Part shown: one piece after another, positions 5,230 to 12,099 of the stretch
How the letters are laid out: each line of letters starts with the position of its first letter
Numbering within the stretch: position 1 is the first letter of the stretch
Translations under genes and position numbers: made by a program
Notes under the pieces: model-generated
Database searches by the model: none
What the model was told of the DNA's origin: nothing
What the model saw: only the letters and a program-made list of their open reading frames with translations
From: JBOGHU01 sp050742255
GTDB lineage: Bacteria; Actinomycetota; Acidimicrobiia; Acidimicrobiales; CADCSY01
DNA: 12,150 nt
Assembly (NCBI GenBank): GCA_050742255.1
Contig: JBOGHU010000100.1
Location: forward strand, 1 to 12,150
Direction of reading: 5' to 3'

Positions 5230-6612
5230 GTGAGGTCCACGGTCGTGCCTCTCGAGGGGAACCTGGTCAAGCTCTCGGTGCAGCTAGAGGAGGCCGACTT
5301 CCAGTCAGCTCTGGACGAGGCTTTCCGGCGCATCGCCAAGGAGGTGCGGGTCCCGGGGTTCCGGCCCGGGAAGACGCCCCGTCGGATCCTCGAGGCCCGC
5401 ATCGGCGCCGGGGTGGCTCGACAGGAGGCCCTCCGCGAGGCGCTGCCGGAGTACTACGCCCGGGCGGTGACCGAGACCGAGGTGGACGCCATAGCCCCAC
5501 CCGAGTTCGACCTCACCTCGGGTGCCGAGTCCGGCCCGGTGACCTTCGATGCCGTGGTCGAGGTCCGCCCCAAGGTCTCGGTGCCCGGCTACGCCAACCT
5601 CCGCGTCACCGTGCCCAGGCCCGAGATCGCCGAGGAGGAGGTCGATGCCCAGGTCGAGCGCCTGCGGGCCCAGTTCGGCGAGCTCCGGCCCGTCGACCGG
5701 CCGGTCCGTCCCGGCGACCACGTGAGCATCGACCTGGCCGGTTCCCGGGACGGCGAGCCGGTCGAGGGCCTCACCGCCGACGACTACCTGTACGCGGTGG
5801 GCAGTGGCGACCTCGTGCCGGACCTGGACCAGCGGCTGCCCGGGGCCAAGGTGGGCGACATCCTGGCGTTCGACGCCGTCCATCCCGACCTCGGTTCCGA
5901 GGACAGGATCTCGTTCCGGGTGCTGGTCAAAGCGGTGCAGGAACAGGTCCTGCCCGACCTCGACGACGACTGGGCGGCCGAGGCGTCGGAGTTCGAGACG
6001 TTGTCCGAGCTCAGGGGGGACCTGCGGGCCCGGCTCGAGGGGATGCGACGGCTGCAGTCCCAGTTGCGGTTGCGCGACGGGGTGATGGCGGCGCTCATCG
6101 ACCTGGTGACCGACGATCCTCCCGAGCCTCTGGTCGGGCCGGAGGTGGAGCGCCGGGCCCACGACCTGGCCAGGCGGCTCCAGGAGCGAGGTCTCTCTCT
6201 GGACCAGTACCTCCAGTCCACCGACCGCGACGCCGAGGAGCTGAGCCGGGAGCTGAGAGGCCAGGCGGTCTCTTCGGTGAAGGCCGACCTGGCCCTTCGG
6301 GCCGTAGCCGAGGCCGAGGGCATCGCGGTCACCGATGCCGAGGTGGAAGCGGAGGTGGCCCGGCTGGCCGCCCGGCTGGACGAGGAGCCGGCTGCGCTTC
6401 GAGACCGCATCGAGCGCGCCGACCAGCTCCAAGCGATACGCTCGGACCTCAGGAAGGGCAAGGCGCTCGAATGGCTCGTCGAGCACGTCGAGATCGTCGA
6501 CGAGGACGGCCAATCGGTCGACCGGGACGACCTTGACGAACGAGCCTGGGCGTCAGGCGCAGCCGAGGACCCCCAGACCAAGATCGACGACGTCGAGGAG
6601 CAGGCCGAGTGA
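5230..6612 (+). CDS. tig: Trigger factor, ribosome-associated chaperone
   Basis: Binds at the ribosomal exit tunnel near L23 and shields nascent chains; it also has peptidyl-prolyl isomerase activity. The product is 460 residues, normal for the family. GTG at 5230-5232 gives MRSTVVPLEGNLVKLSV, the family start; the frame is open upstream but dissimilar. The N-terminal ribosome-binding domain (about 1-140) carries GFRPGKTPRRILEARIG (43-59). The PPIase domain covers about 150-240 (RPGDHVSIDLAGS to VKAVQEQ). The helical C-terminal domain follows, with an acidic tail ending VEEQAE. It overlaps clpP by GTGA, and the chaperone-protease pairing is typical. Confidence 0.96.
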   Translation: MRSTVVPLEGNLVKLSVQLEEADFQSALDEAFRRIAKEVRVPGFRPGKTPRRILEARIGAGVARQEALREALPEYYARAVTETEVDAIAPPEFDLTSGAESGPVTFDAVVEVRPKVSVPGYANLRVTVPRPEIAEEEVDAQVERLRAQFGELRPVDRPVRPGDHVSIDLAGSRDGEPVEGLTADDYLYAVGSGDLVPDLDQRLPGAKVGDILAFDAVHPDLGSEDRISFRVLVKAVQEQVLPDLDDDWAAEASEFETLSELRGDLRARLEGMRRLQSQLRLRDGVMAALIDLVTDDPPEPLVGPEVERRAHDLARRLQERGLSLDQYLQSTDRDAEELSRELRGQAVSSVKADLALRAVAEAEGIAVTDAEVEAEVARLAARLDEEPAALRDRIERADQLQAIRSDLRKGKALEWLVEHVEIVDEDGQSVDRDDLDERAWASGAAEDPQTKIDDVEEQAE

Positions 6613-7283
6613 TCGATCTGACGAGAGAGCGCCAAGCCGGGGAAGGGGAGCAGGGGTTCCGGCTCCTGAACTACCTGGTACCGACCGTCGTCGAGCAGAC
6701 CAACCGGGGGGAACGAGCGTTCGACCTGTACTCCCGGCTCCTCAAGGACAACATCATCTTCCTCGGCACGCCGATCGACGACAACATCGCCAACCTGGTC
6801 TGCGCCCAGCTCCTGCACCTGGAATCGGAGAACGCCGACAAGGACATCAACGTCTACATCAACTCTCCTGGTGGCGAGATCTCCGCGCTGTTCGCCATCT
6901 ACGACACCATGCAGTACGTGAAGCCCGACATCAGCACCATCTGCTTCGGACAGGCGGCGTCAGCCGCGGCGGTGCTGCTGGCGGCGGGAGCCAAGGGGAA
7001 GCGCCTGGCCCTGCCCCGGGCCCGGGTCATCATCCACCAGCCCTACGCCCAGGCCATCGGCCAGGCCATCGACATCGAGCTGGCGGCCAAGGAGATCGAG
7101 CGCATGCGGGTGATGCTCGACGAGTTGCTGGCCGAGCACACCGGTCAGCCCATCGAGCGGATCCACCGCGACACCGACCGGGACTTCGTGATGTCGGCGC
7201 ACGAGGCCAAGGAGTACGGCGTCATCGACGAGGTCATCGCCGTGCGGGAGTCGGTGCCGGCCGAGGTCACCGCCAAGGCGTAG
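6609..7283 (+). CDS. clpP: ATP-dependent Clp protease proteolytic subunit, ClpP2-like
   Basis: Serine peptidase that forms the barrel degrading proteins unfolded by ClpX or ClpC. The triad is visible: Ser118 in GQAASAAAVLLAAG, His143 in IIHQP and Asp192 in RDTDRD, with spacing equal to that of well-studied ClpPs. The oxyanion region is YINSPGGEISALFAIYDTMQYV. The product is 224 residues, starting at GTG 6609 in a 4-nt overlap with tig. The GQAASAAAVLLAAG segment resembles mycobacterial ClpP2 more than ClpP1. Only one clpP is present here, whereas actinobacteria usually have two in tandem before clpX; a second could lie elsewhere. The N-terminal 20 residues may include a propeptide. Confidence 0.96.
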   Translation: MIDLTRERQAGEGEQGFRLLNYLVPTVVEQTNRGERAFDLYSRLLKDNIIFLGTPIDDNIANLVCAQLLHLESENADKDINVYINSPGGEISALFAIYDTMQYVKPDISTICFGQAASAAAVLLAAGAKGKRLALPRARVIIHQPYAQAIGQAIDIELAAKEIERMRVMLDELLAEHTGQPIERIHRDTDRDFVMSAHEAKEYGVIDEVIAVRESVPAEVTAKA

Positions 7284-7328
7284 CCAACGGAGACCAGCGA
7301 GCAACGACGAGCAGCAGCGAGGAGAGTG

Positions 7329-8606
7329 ATGGCGAGGATCGGGGATGGCAGCGGGGACCTGCTCAAGTGCTCGTTCTGTGGGAAGTCCCAGAAGCAGGTG
7401 AAGAAGCTCATAGCTGGTCCCGGCGTGTACATCTGCGACGAGTGCATCGACCTGTGCAACGAGATCATCGAGGAGGAACTCTCCGAGACGTCAGAGCTGC
7501 GCTTCGACGAGCTGCCCAAGCCCCGTGAGATACACGAGTTCCTGGACGACTACATCGTCGGCCAGGAGCACGCCAAGCAGATCCTCTCCGTGGCGGTCTA
7601 CAACCACTACAAGCGGATGCAGTACGGCTCTGCCCACGACGTGGACGTGGAGCTGGCCAAGTCCAACATCCTCCTCCTCGGCCCCACCGGCTGCGGGAAG
7701 ACGTTGTTGGCCCAGACGCTGGCCCGGATGCTCAACGTCCCTTTCGCCATCGCCGACGCCACCGCGCTCACCGAGGCCGGATACGTGGGGGAGGACGTGG
7801 AGAACATCCTCCTCAAGCTGATCCAGGCGGCCGACTACGACGTGAAGAAGGCCGAGACCGGGATCATCTACATCGACGAGATCGACAAGATCGCCCGGAA
7901 GTCGGAGAACCCGTCGATCACCCGTGACGTCTCCGGCGAGGGCGTGCAGCAGGCGTTGCTCAAGATCCTGGAGGGGACCACGGCCTCGGTGCCCCCCCAA
8001 GGAGGGCGCAAACACCCCCACCAGGAGTTCATCCAGATCGACACCACCAACGTCCTGTTCATCTGTGGTGGCGCGTTCGCGGGCATCGAGAAGATCATCG
8101 AGAACCGCATCGGCAGGAAGGGGGTCGGCTTCGGTGCCGACATCCGCCGCTCCGGCGAGAAGGAGCTGGGGGCGATCCTCGCCCGGGTGCTCCCCGAAGA
8201 CCTGCTCAAGTTCGGGCTGATCCCCGAGTTCATCGGGCGCCTGCCGGTCATAGGAGCGGTATCCAACCTAGACCGGGACGCGCTGGTGCGGATCCTGGTC
8301 GAACCAAAGAACGCCCTGGTCAAGCAGTACAAGCGGATCTTCGAGTTCGAGGACGTGGAGCTCGTGTTCTCCGAGGATGCCCTGGAAGGGGTGGCCGACC
8401 AGGCTCTGTTGCGAGGGACCGGGGCGCGAGGCCTCCGGGCCATCCTCGAGGAGGTGCTGCTCCACGTCATGTACGACCTCCCTGGCCGGACCGATATCGG
8501 CAAGTGCGTCATCGACCGACAGGTCGTGAAGGAGAAGGTCAACCCGACCCTCGTGCCCCGAACGGAGACGCCGCGTGCCCAGCGCCCCCGACGCGCAGCC
8601 TCGTAG
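7329..8606 (+). CDS. clpX: ATP-dependent Clp protease ATP-binding subunit ClpX
   Basis: AAA+ unfoldase that recognises substrates and threads them into ClpP. The 425-residue product has the N-terminal zinc-binding domain (Cys14, Cys17, Cys36, Cys39), Walker A GPTGCGKT (118-125), the pore loop GYVG (151-154) and Walker B IIYIDE (179-184). Later landmarks are the ClpP-contacting loop in GRKGVGFGADI and the sensor-2 region GTGARGLRAILEE. I prefer ATG at 7329, with AGGAG at 7320-7324; a GTG one codon earlier would be only 1 nt from it. It starts 45 nt after clpP. The C-terminal 20 residues are basic and variable. Confidence 0.97.
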   Translation: MARIGDGSGDLLKCSFCGKSQKQVKKLIAGPGVYICDECIDLCNEIIEEELSETSELRFDELPKPREIHEFLDDYIVGQEHAKQILSVAVYNHYKRMQYGSAHDVDVELAKSNILLLGPTGCGKTLLAQTLARMLNVPFAIADATALTEAGYVGEDVENILLKLIQAADYDVKKAETGIIYIDEIDKIARKSENPSITRDVSGEGVQQALLKILEGTTASVPPQGGRKHPHQEFIQIDTTNVLFICGGAFAGIEKIIENRIGRKGVGFGADIRRSGEKELGAILARVLPEDLLKFGLIPEFIGRLPVIGAVSNLDRDALVRILVEPKNALVKQYKRIFEFEDVELVFSEDALEGVADQALLRGTGARGLRAILEEVLLHVMYDLPGRTDIGKCVIDRQVVKEKVNPTLVPRTETPRAQRPRRAAS

Positions 8607-8632
8607 TCGCGGTAGTTCTGTGTCCTTTGGTA

Positions 8633-8665
8633 GGAAATCCCCCGTTTGTGGGTAGCGTTATTTCC
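8633..8665 (+). promoter_or_regulatory. Possible ECF-type promoter or operator before the YtxH-like gene
   Basis: GGAAAT (8633-8638) and CGTT (8656-8659) are 17 bases apart, resembling the GGAA-N16/17-CGTT form of SigH/SigE-type promoters with two mismatches. The same segment is bounded by the inverted pair GGAAAT and ATTTCC (8660-8665), which could instead be an operator or part of a clpX transcript hairpin. The evidence does not decide between these. Confidence 0.3.
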
Positions 8666-8690
8666 GATCCTCGACGAAGGGAGATCGGCC

Positions 8691-9143
8691 ATGAGCAAAG
8701 TGTGGAAAGGTGTCGTGATCGGTACGGTGCTGGGGGCTGTGGCCGCCGGTGTGCGGGCGAGGAGCACGGCTGACGAGGAGGACGAGTCGGCCGGTGAGCG
8801 CGTTAACGGATCGGCGGGCGCGCGCGCGGTCGCGGTCGTGGCGGGGGCCGGGCTACTGGGGGGGGCGGTGGGGTGGTTGCTCCATCGGCGGGACCGCAAG
8901 CGGGCCCGGGCGTCTCGGCGCTCGCTCTCCAAGACCCTGGCGGGGGTAGGGCTGGCCGCCGAGTCGCTCCTCCCCGCCATCCAGAAGGCAGCCGAGTCGG
9001 CCCGCGAGCGCGCCGCCAAGGCCGCTGACAGCGCCCGCCCCGCCGTCCAGAAGGCAGCCGAGTCGGCCCGCGAGCGCGCCGCCAAGGCCGCTGACAGCGC
9101 CCGCCGTGACCGGCGAGACCAGTCCGTGGTCGTGTCGGTCTGA
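8691..9143 (+). CDS. YtxH-like small membrane protein with 11-residue Ala-rich repeats
   Basis: The 150-residue product begins MSKVWKGVVIGTVLGAVAAGV, a Gly/Ala-rich hydrophobic segment (about 7-20). An acidic loop follows, then a second hydrophobic segment (about 44-64, AVAVVAGAGLLGGAVGWLL) ending in a strongly basic stretch. Residues 95-116 and 117-138 are the same 22-residue segment repeated, each made of two 11-residue Ala/Lys/Glu/Arg units (such as KAAESARERAA). This predicts a long amphipathic helix as in LEA-like or apolipoprotein-like proteins. ATG at 8691 is preceded by GAAGGGAG with good spacing. The general layout resembles stress-related YtxH-domain proteins, but the assignment is by architecture only. 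It sits between clpX and folC, where valS lies in many actinobacteria. Confidence 0.75.
   Translation: MSKVWKGVVIGTVLGAVAAGVRARSTADEEDESAGERVNGSAGARAVAVVAGAGLLGGAVGWLLHRRDRKRARASRRSLSKTLAGVGLAAESLLPAIQKAAESARERAAKAADSARPAVQKAAESARERAAKAADSARRDRRDQSVVVSV
8973..9104 (+). repeat. In-frame 66-bp tandem duplication
   Basis: Units 8973-9038 and 9039-9104 are identical except for one base (A at 8979, G at 9045), which changes Ile to Val. Each encodes 22 residues. The near identity suggests a recent duplication or continuing homogenisation. Confidence 0.95.
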
Positions 9144-9172
9144 GCGGCCACGGGGGTACCTCGCCGGCGGCG

Positions 9173-10492
9173 GTGGGTTGGACCTGCCGGCAGGCGCTGG
9201 CGTACCTGGACGCTCACACCAACCTGGAGGCGGGCGTCGCCGGTAGACCTGTGCCTCCCACGCTGGCCCGGATGGAGCAGCTGTGCGCTCTGATGGCCGA
9301 TCCCCAGCGAGCGCAGCCGGCCATCCACCTGACCGGGACCAACGGCAAGGGATCGACGGCCCGCATGCTCACCAGCCTGCTCGTCGCCAGCGGCCTGACG
9401 GTGGGCACGTACACGAGCCCCGATCTCGAAGGGGTCAACGAGCGGTTGGCTCGCAACGGCCAGCCCATCGGTGACGACGACCTGGCCGAGGTGGTCGGGG
9501 CGGTGGCCGGCCTGGAGGAGCTGTCGGGCCAACGCCTGACCCGGTTCGAGATCCTCACTCTCGCTGCTCTGCGCTGGTTCGCCGACATCGCCGTCGACGT
9601 CGCCGTGGTGGAGGTGGGCATGGCTGGCCGGTGGGACGCCACCAACGTGGTGGACGGTGCGGTCGCGGTGGTGACGAACGTGGGCCTCGACCACACCGAG
9701 CTGCTGGGACCGACCCGTGCCCACATCGCCCGGGAGAAGGCGGGGATCGTCAAACCGGGGAGCACCCTCGTGCTGGGGGAGACCGATCCCGAACTGCGGC
9801 CTATCTTCGAGGAGGCGGGGGCAGACCGGATCTGGCACCGGGGGGTCGACCTGGATTGCACCACCAACCGCGTGGCCGTCGGCGGTAGGGCGCTCGACCT
9901 GCGGACCCCGGCACGTTCCTACACGGACGTGTTCCTCCCCCTGCACGGCGCCCACCAGGGCGACAACGCGGCTGCTGCCGTGGCCGCCGCTGAGGCCCTC
10001 TTCGGTCGAGGCCTCAGCGACGAGGTGGTCAGAGAGGGCCTGGCCCAGGTGGAGGTCCCCGGGCGGTTCGAGATCTTGGGTCGTCACCCCCTCGTGGTCC
10101 TCGACGGCGCCCACAACCCCGACGGTGGCCGAGCTGCGGCGGCGACGCTCGACGACTTCTCTGTCGCCGGCCGGCGGATCCTGGTGGTGGGCATGAGCCG
10201 GGGCCGGGTGGCCACCGAGATGCTCGACGCCCTCGACGCCCGCCTGGCCGCCCTGGTGATCGCCTGCGCTGTCGACTGGGGCCGGGCCATGCCCGCCGAG
10301 GAGGTGGCGGCGGGCGCCCGCATGCTGGACGCCGAGACCGAAGTGGTCCCCGACGTGGCGGAGGCGGCACGGCGGGCGCTGGCGGTGGCGTCACCTGACG
10401 ACGTGGTGCTGGTGACGGGATCCCTCTACGTCGTGGGCGCCGCTCGGTCGGCGCTGCGAGCGGCTGAGGTGCCGCGACGCCACGAGCGGTGA
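9173..10492 (+). CDS. folC: Bifunctional folylpolyglutamate synthase / dihydrofolate synthase
   Basis: Mur-ligase-family enzyme that adds glutamate to dihydropteroate and to folates, retaining them in the cytoplasm. The 439-residue product has the family opening ALAYLDAHTNLEAG, the ATP-binding loop LTGTNGKGST (53-62), the TSPDL segment and EVGMAGRWDATNV. It also has the HTELLGPTRAHIAREKAGIV region, the HGAHQGDNAAAA helix and the C-terminal-domain LDGAHNPDGG motif. GTG at 9173 is the best start by family length, but its ribosome binding site is weak and an internal start cannot be excluded. It begins 29 nt after the YtxH-like gene and overlaps ndk by GTGA. Confidence 0.95.
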   Translation: MGWTCRQALAYLDAHTNLEAGVAGRPVPPTLARMEQLCALMADPQRAQPAIHLTGTNGKGSTARMLTSLLVASGLTVGTYTSPDLEGVNERLARNGQPIGDDDLAEVVGAVAGLEELSGQRLTRFEILTLAALRWFADIAVDVAVVEVGMAGRWDATNVVDGAVAVVTNVGLDHTELLGPTRAHIAREKAGIVKPGSTLVLGETDPELRPIFEEAGADRIWHRGVDLDCTTNRVAVGGRALDLRTPARSYTDVFLPLHGAHQGDNAAAAVAAAEALFGRGLSDEVVREGLAQVEVPGRFEILGRHPLVVLDGAHNPDGGRAAAATLDDFSVAGRRILVVGMSRGRVATEMLDALDARLAALVIACAVDWGRAMPAEEVAAGARMLDAETEVVPDVAEAARRALAVASPDDVVLVTGSLYVVGAARSALRAAEVPRRHER

Positions 10493-10962
10493 CAAGCTCC
10501 TGGCCTGTGGGCCGCACCCTGGTGATCTGCAAGCCCGACGCGGTCGAGCGCGGTCTCGTCGGTGAGATCGTCGGTCGCTTCGAGCGGAAGGGGCTTCGGC
10601 TGGTCGCTGCCTCCGTCCGGCTCGTCGACGTCGAGACGGCCAGGCGCCAGTACGCCGAGCACGAAGGCAAGCCCTTCTTCGAGGAGCTGGTCGGCGCCAT
10701 CACCCGAGCGCCCATCCTGACGCTGGTGGTGGAGGGCCCCGACGACACCCATGACGTCGTCCGCTCGCTGATAGGGGCCACAGACCCTCGGCAGGCGGCT
10801 CCGGGTACGATCCGGGGCGATCTGGGCCTGAGCCTCCCCGACAACCTGGTGCATGGGTCCGACTCGCCCGAGTCCGCCCTCCGCGAGATCGCGCTGTTCT
10901 TTCCGGAGCTGGGTGTCTCGCTGCTCTCCGGTCGCTCGGCGTCGCCCACCGACGTCGAGTGA
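10489..10962 (+). CDS. ndk: Nucleoside diphosphate kinase with repeat-derived C-terminus
   Basis: Transfers the gamma phosphate from ATP to other nucleoside diphosphates through a phosphohistidine. RTLVICKPDAVERG (9-22) with Lys15 and the active-site segment NLVHGSDSPESA with His122 are clear. The 157-residue product starts at GTG 10489, overlapping folC as GTGA. An in-frame GTG at 10507 would start MGRTLVICKPD, closer to the family, and neither has a good ribosome binding site. The NDK fold ends near FFPELGV (about 138-143). The remaining residues, roughly 146-157 (LSGRSASPTDVE), and the stop are encoded inside a 47-bp inverted repeat found twice more in the window. Confidence 0.95.
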   Translation: MTSSWPVGRTLVICKPDAVERGLVGEIVGRFERKGLRLVAASVRLVDVETARRQYAEHEGKPFFEELVGAITRAPILTLVVEGPDDTHDVVRSLIGATDPRQAAPGTIRGDLGLSLPDNLVHGSDSPESALREIALFFPELGVSLLSGRSASPTDVE

Positions 10963-10970
10963 CCGGAGAA
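10924..10970. repeat. 47-bp inverted repeat, copy B, across the ndk stop
   Basis: The arms CTCTCCGGTC (10924-10933) and GACCGGAGAA (10961-10970) differ from perfect complementarity only at the outermost base. The length is exactly that of copies A and C, and the core GTCGCCCACCGACG is conserved. It spans the last ndk codons and the TGA at 10960-10962, and lies between convergent ndk and the DUF559 gene, so the hairpin could end transcription from one or both sides. Confidence 0.85.
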
Positions 10971-10984
10971 CGGAGAGCCGCCCT

Positions 10985-11914
10985 TCATGCCGCCCGAGCC
11001 TGGCGACGGGCCTGCCCCAGCTCGGCGATCACCGTCTCGGGACGGAGGCGGACCGCCGCCCAGCCGTAGTGGTAGAGGTGCCAGCCAGCGGCCGTGATGG
11101 CGTTGCGGCGAGCCAGGTCGGCCTCGAAGCGGGTACCGGTGTGCCACCGCCGCCCGTCGGCCTCGATCCCGATGCGCAGCTTCGGCCAGGCCAGGTCGAG
11201 GCGGACGCTGCGGCCGAGGGGCAGGGGGACGGGGTGCTGGCGAGCCGGCTCCGGCAGCCCTGCGTCCCGGATGAGGTGGATGAGGGCTAGCTCGAGGGCG
11301 CTCTCGACGGCGGGCGTGGAGGGGGCACGAGCCTCGAGGAGCGTGCGCAGGACCGCCGTCCCACCTCGGCCCGGCCGCCCCAGGCGGGCGAGCACCTGCC
11401 ACAGATCGTCGAGCCGGCAGCGATGCTGCAGGAGCGCCGCCTCCAGGTCGGCCTCTACCAGTGGCGCGGGCAGCACTGCCCCCTCGTCGAGCAGGGTGCG
11501 GGCGGGGGTGGTGACCGGGATGCCGTCGACGGTGCCGAGGTCGAGGAGGTCGAGGGTGTCGGTACGGTGGGCCACCACGCCGGGGAGGCGGATCCGGCGG
11601 TCGCCGGGCACGAGGATCTCGCACGGGGCGGCGGGCCGGTCGCGCAGGCCGTGCAGCCAGGCGGCGCTGCGGTGGGAGACCACGGCCTCGGGCCCCACTG
11701 CGAGCACCGCCGCCGCCAGGGCGCCTCGCCGGGAAGGGCTCACCGCGGCGTGGCGGTACACGCCGTCGTAGACCCGCACCAGACCGCCGGCTCGCAGGCG
11801 GCGGTCGACCTGGCTTGGGCTCAGGCCGACCGCCAACAGCTCGGCCCGGCCGACGACGCCGAACCGTCGGACCGCCAGCCTGCTCACCATGGCCGCCACC
11901 GTCACGACCCCCAT
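10985..11914 (-). CDS. AbiEi-like winged-helix protein fused to DUF559 nuclease-fold domain
   Basis: The 309-residue product combines two known modules. Residues about 9-60 form a winged-helix start (GRAELLAVGLSPSQVDRRLRAGGL, then VYDGVYRH) and about 60-145 the AbiEi continuation (SHRSAAWLHGL, GIPVTTPARTLLDE), as in antitoxin-type proteins of type IV systems. Residues about 200-305 match DUF559, related to the Vsr/PD-(D/E)XK fold: Glu204, then LDLAWPKLRIGIEADGRRWH with Asp240, Glu251, Asp253 and His258, then Asp266 and Arg270. The residues expected for activity are present. No AbiEii toxin lies next to it, so it is not an evident toxin-antitoxin pair. ATG at 11912-11914 has no ribosome binding site; a second ATG at 11888-11890 is possible. 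Its true role is unknown. Confidence 0.85.
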   Translation of the reverse strand: MGVVTVAAMVSRLAVRRFGVVGRAELLAVGLSPSQVDRRLRAGGLVRVYDGVYRHAAVSPSRRGALAAAVLAVGPEAVVSHRSAAWLHGLRDRPAAPCEILVPGDRRIRLPGVVAHRTDTLDLLDLGTVDGIPVTTPARTLLDEGAVLPAPLVEADLEAALLQHRCRLDDLWQVLARLGRPGRGGTAVLRTLLEARAPSTPAVESALELALIHLIRDAGLPEPARQHPVPLPLGRSVRLDLAWPKLRIGIEADGRRWHTGTRFEADLARRNAITAAGWHLYHYGWAAVRLRPETVIAELGQARRQARAA

Positions 11915-11918
11915 GGTG

Positions 11919-12099
11919 CCGAGGGGGTGTGACAGCCATGATGAACATGCCGGTCCGGAGCGGGCCGGTCCCGGCCCCCCTTCTCCGGCCCCGGCCCTGC
12001 CCCCCCTCCGGCCCCGCCGCCCCCCCTCCGGCCCCGGCCCCCCGCCCCTTCTCCGGTCGCCTACCGTCGCCCACCGACGCCCAGTGACCGGAGAACCGC
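11919..12099. repeat. Composite dispersed element, copy C
   Basis: This 181-bp stretch has the same ends and order as copy A (1918-2037): CCGAGGGGGTGTGACA, AGCCATGATGAA, a C-rich middle and the 47-bp inverted repeat followed by CCGC. Its middle is about 60 bp longer, made of iterated CTCCGGCCCC units. The GTGTGACA end lies directly against the start codon of the DUF559 gene. The 236 bp from 11915 to the window end hold this element and GC-rich simple sequence; I see no other gene. Confidence 0.85.
12049..12095. repeat. 47-bp inverted repeat, copy C
   Basis: Perfect 10-bp arms TTCTCCGGTC (12049-12058) and GACCGGAGAA (12086-12095). It differs from copy A by a single base in the spacer (T at 12062), so the two copies, about 10 kb apart, are almost identical. 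Confidence 0.92.

Noticed and set aside
6335..7528. A 397-codon open frame on the plus strand covering clpP
   Set aside because: It runs out of frame through the end of tig, all of clpP and the start of clpX, is rich in Arg, Gly and Pro without any family motif, and is the frame expected from very high GC.
7868..10114. A 748-codon open frame on the minus strand
   Set aside because: It is antisense to clpX, the YtxH-like gene and folC, all firmly identified; its composition is that of a reverse-frame shadow.
10985..11914. A complete type IV AbiE toxin-antitoxin system
   Set aside because: Only the AbiEi-like domain is present; no nucleotidyltransferase (AbiEii) gene lies on either side within the window.
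10029..12074. A 681-codon minus-strand frame over the DUF559 gene, ndk and the folC end
   Set aside because: Arg/Pro/Gly-rich low-complexity translation; the recognisable domains are in the other frames.
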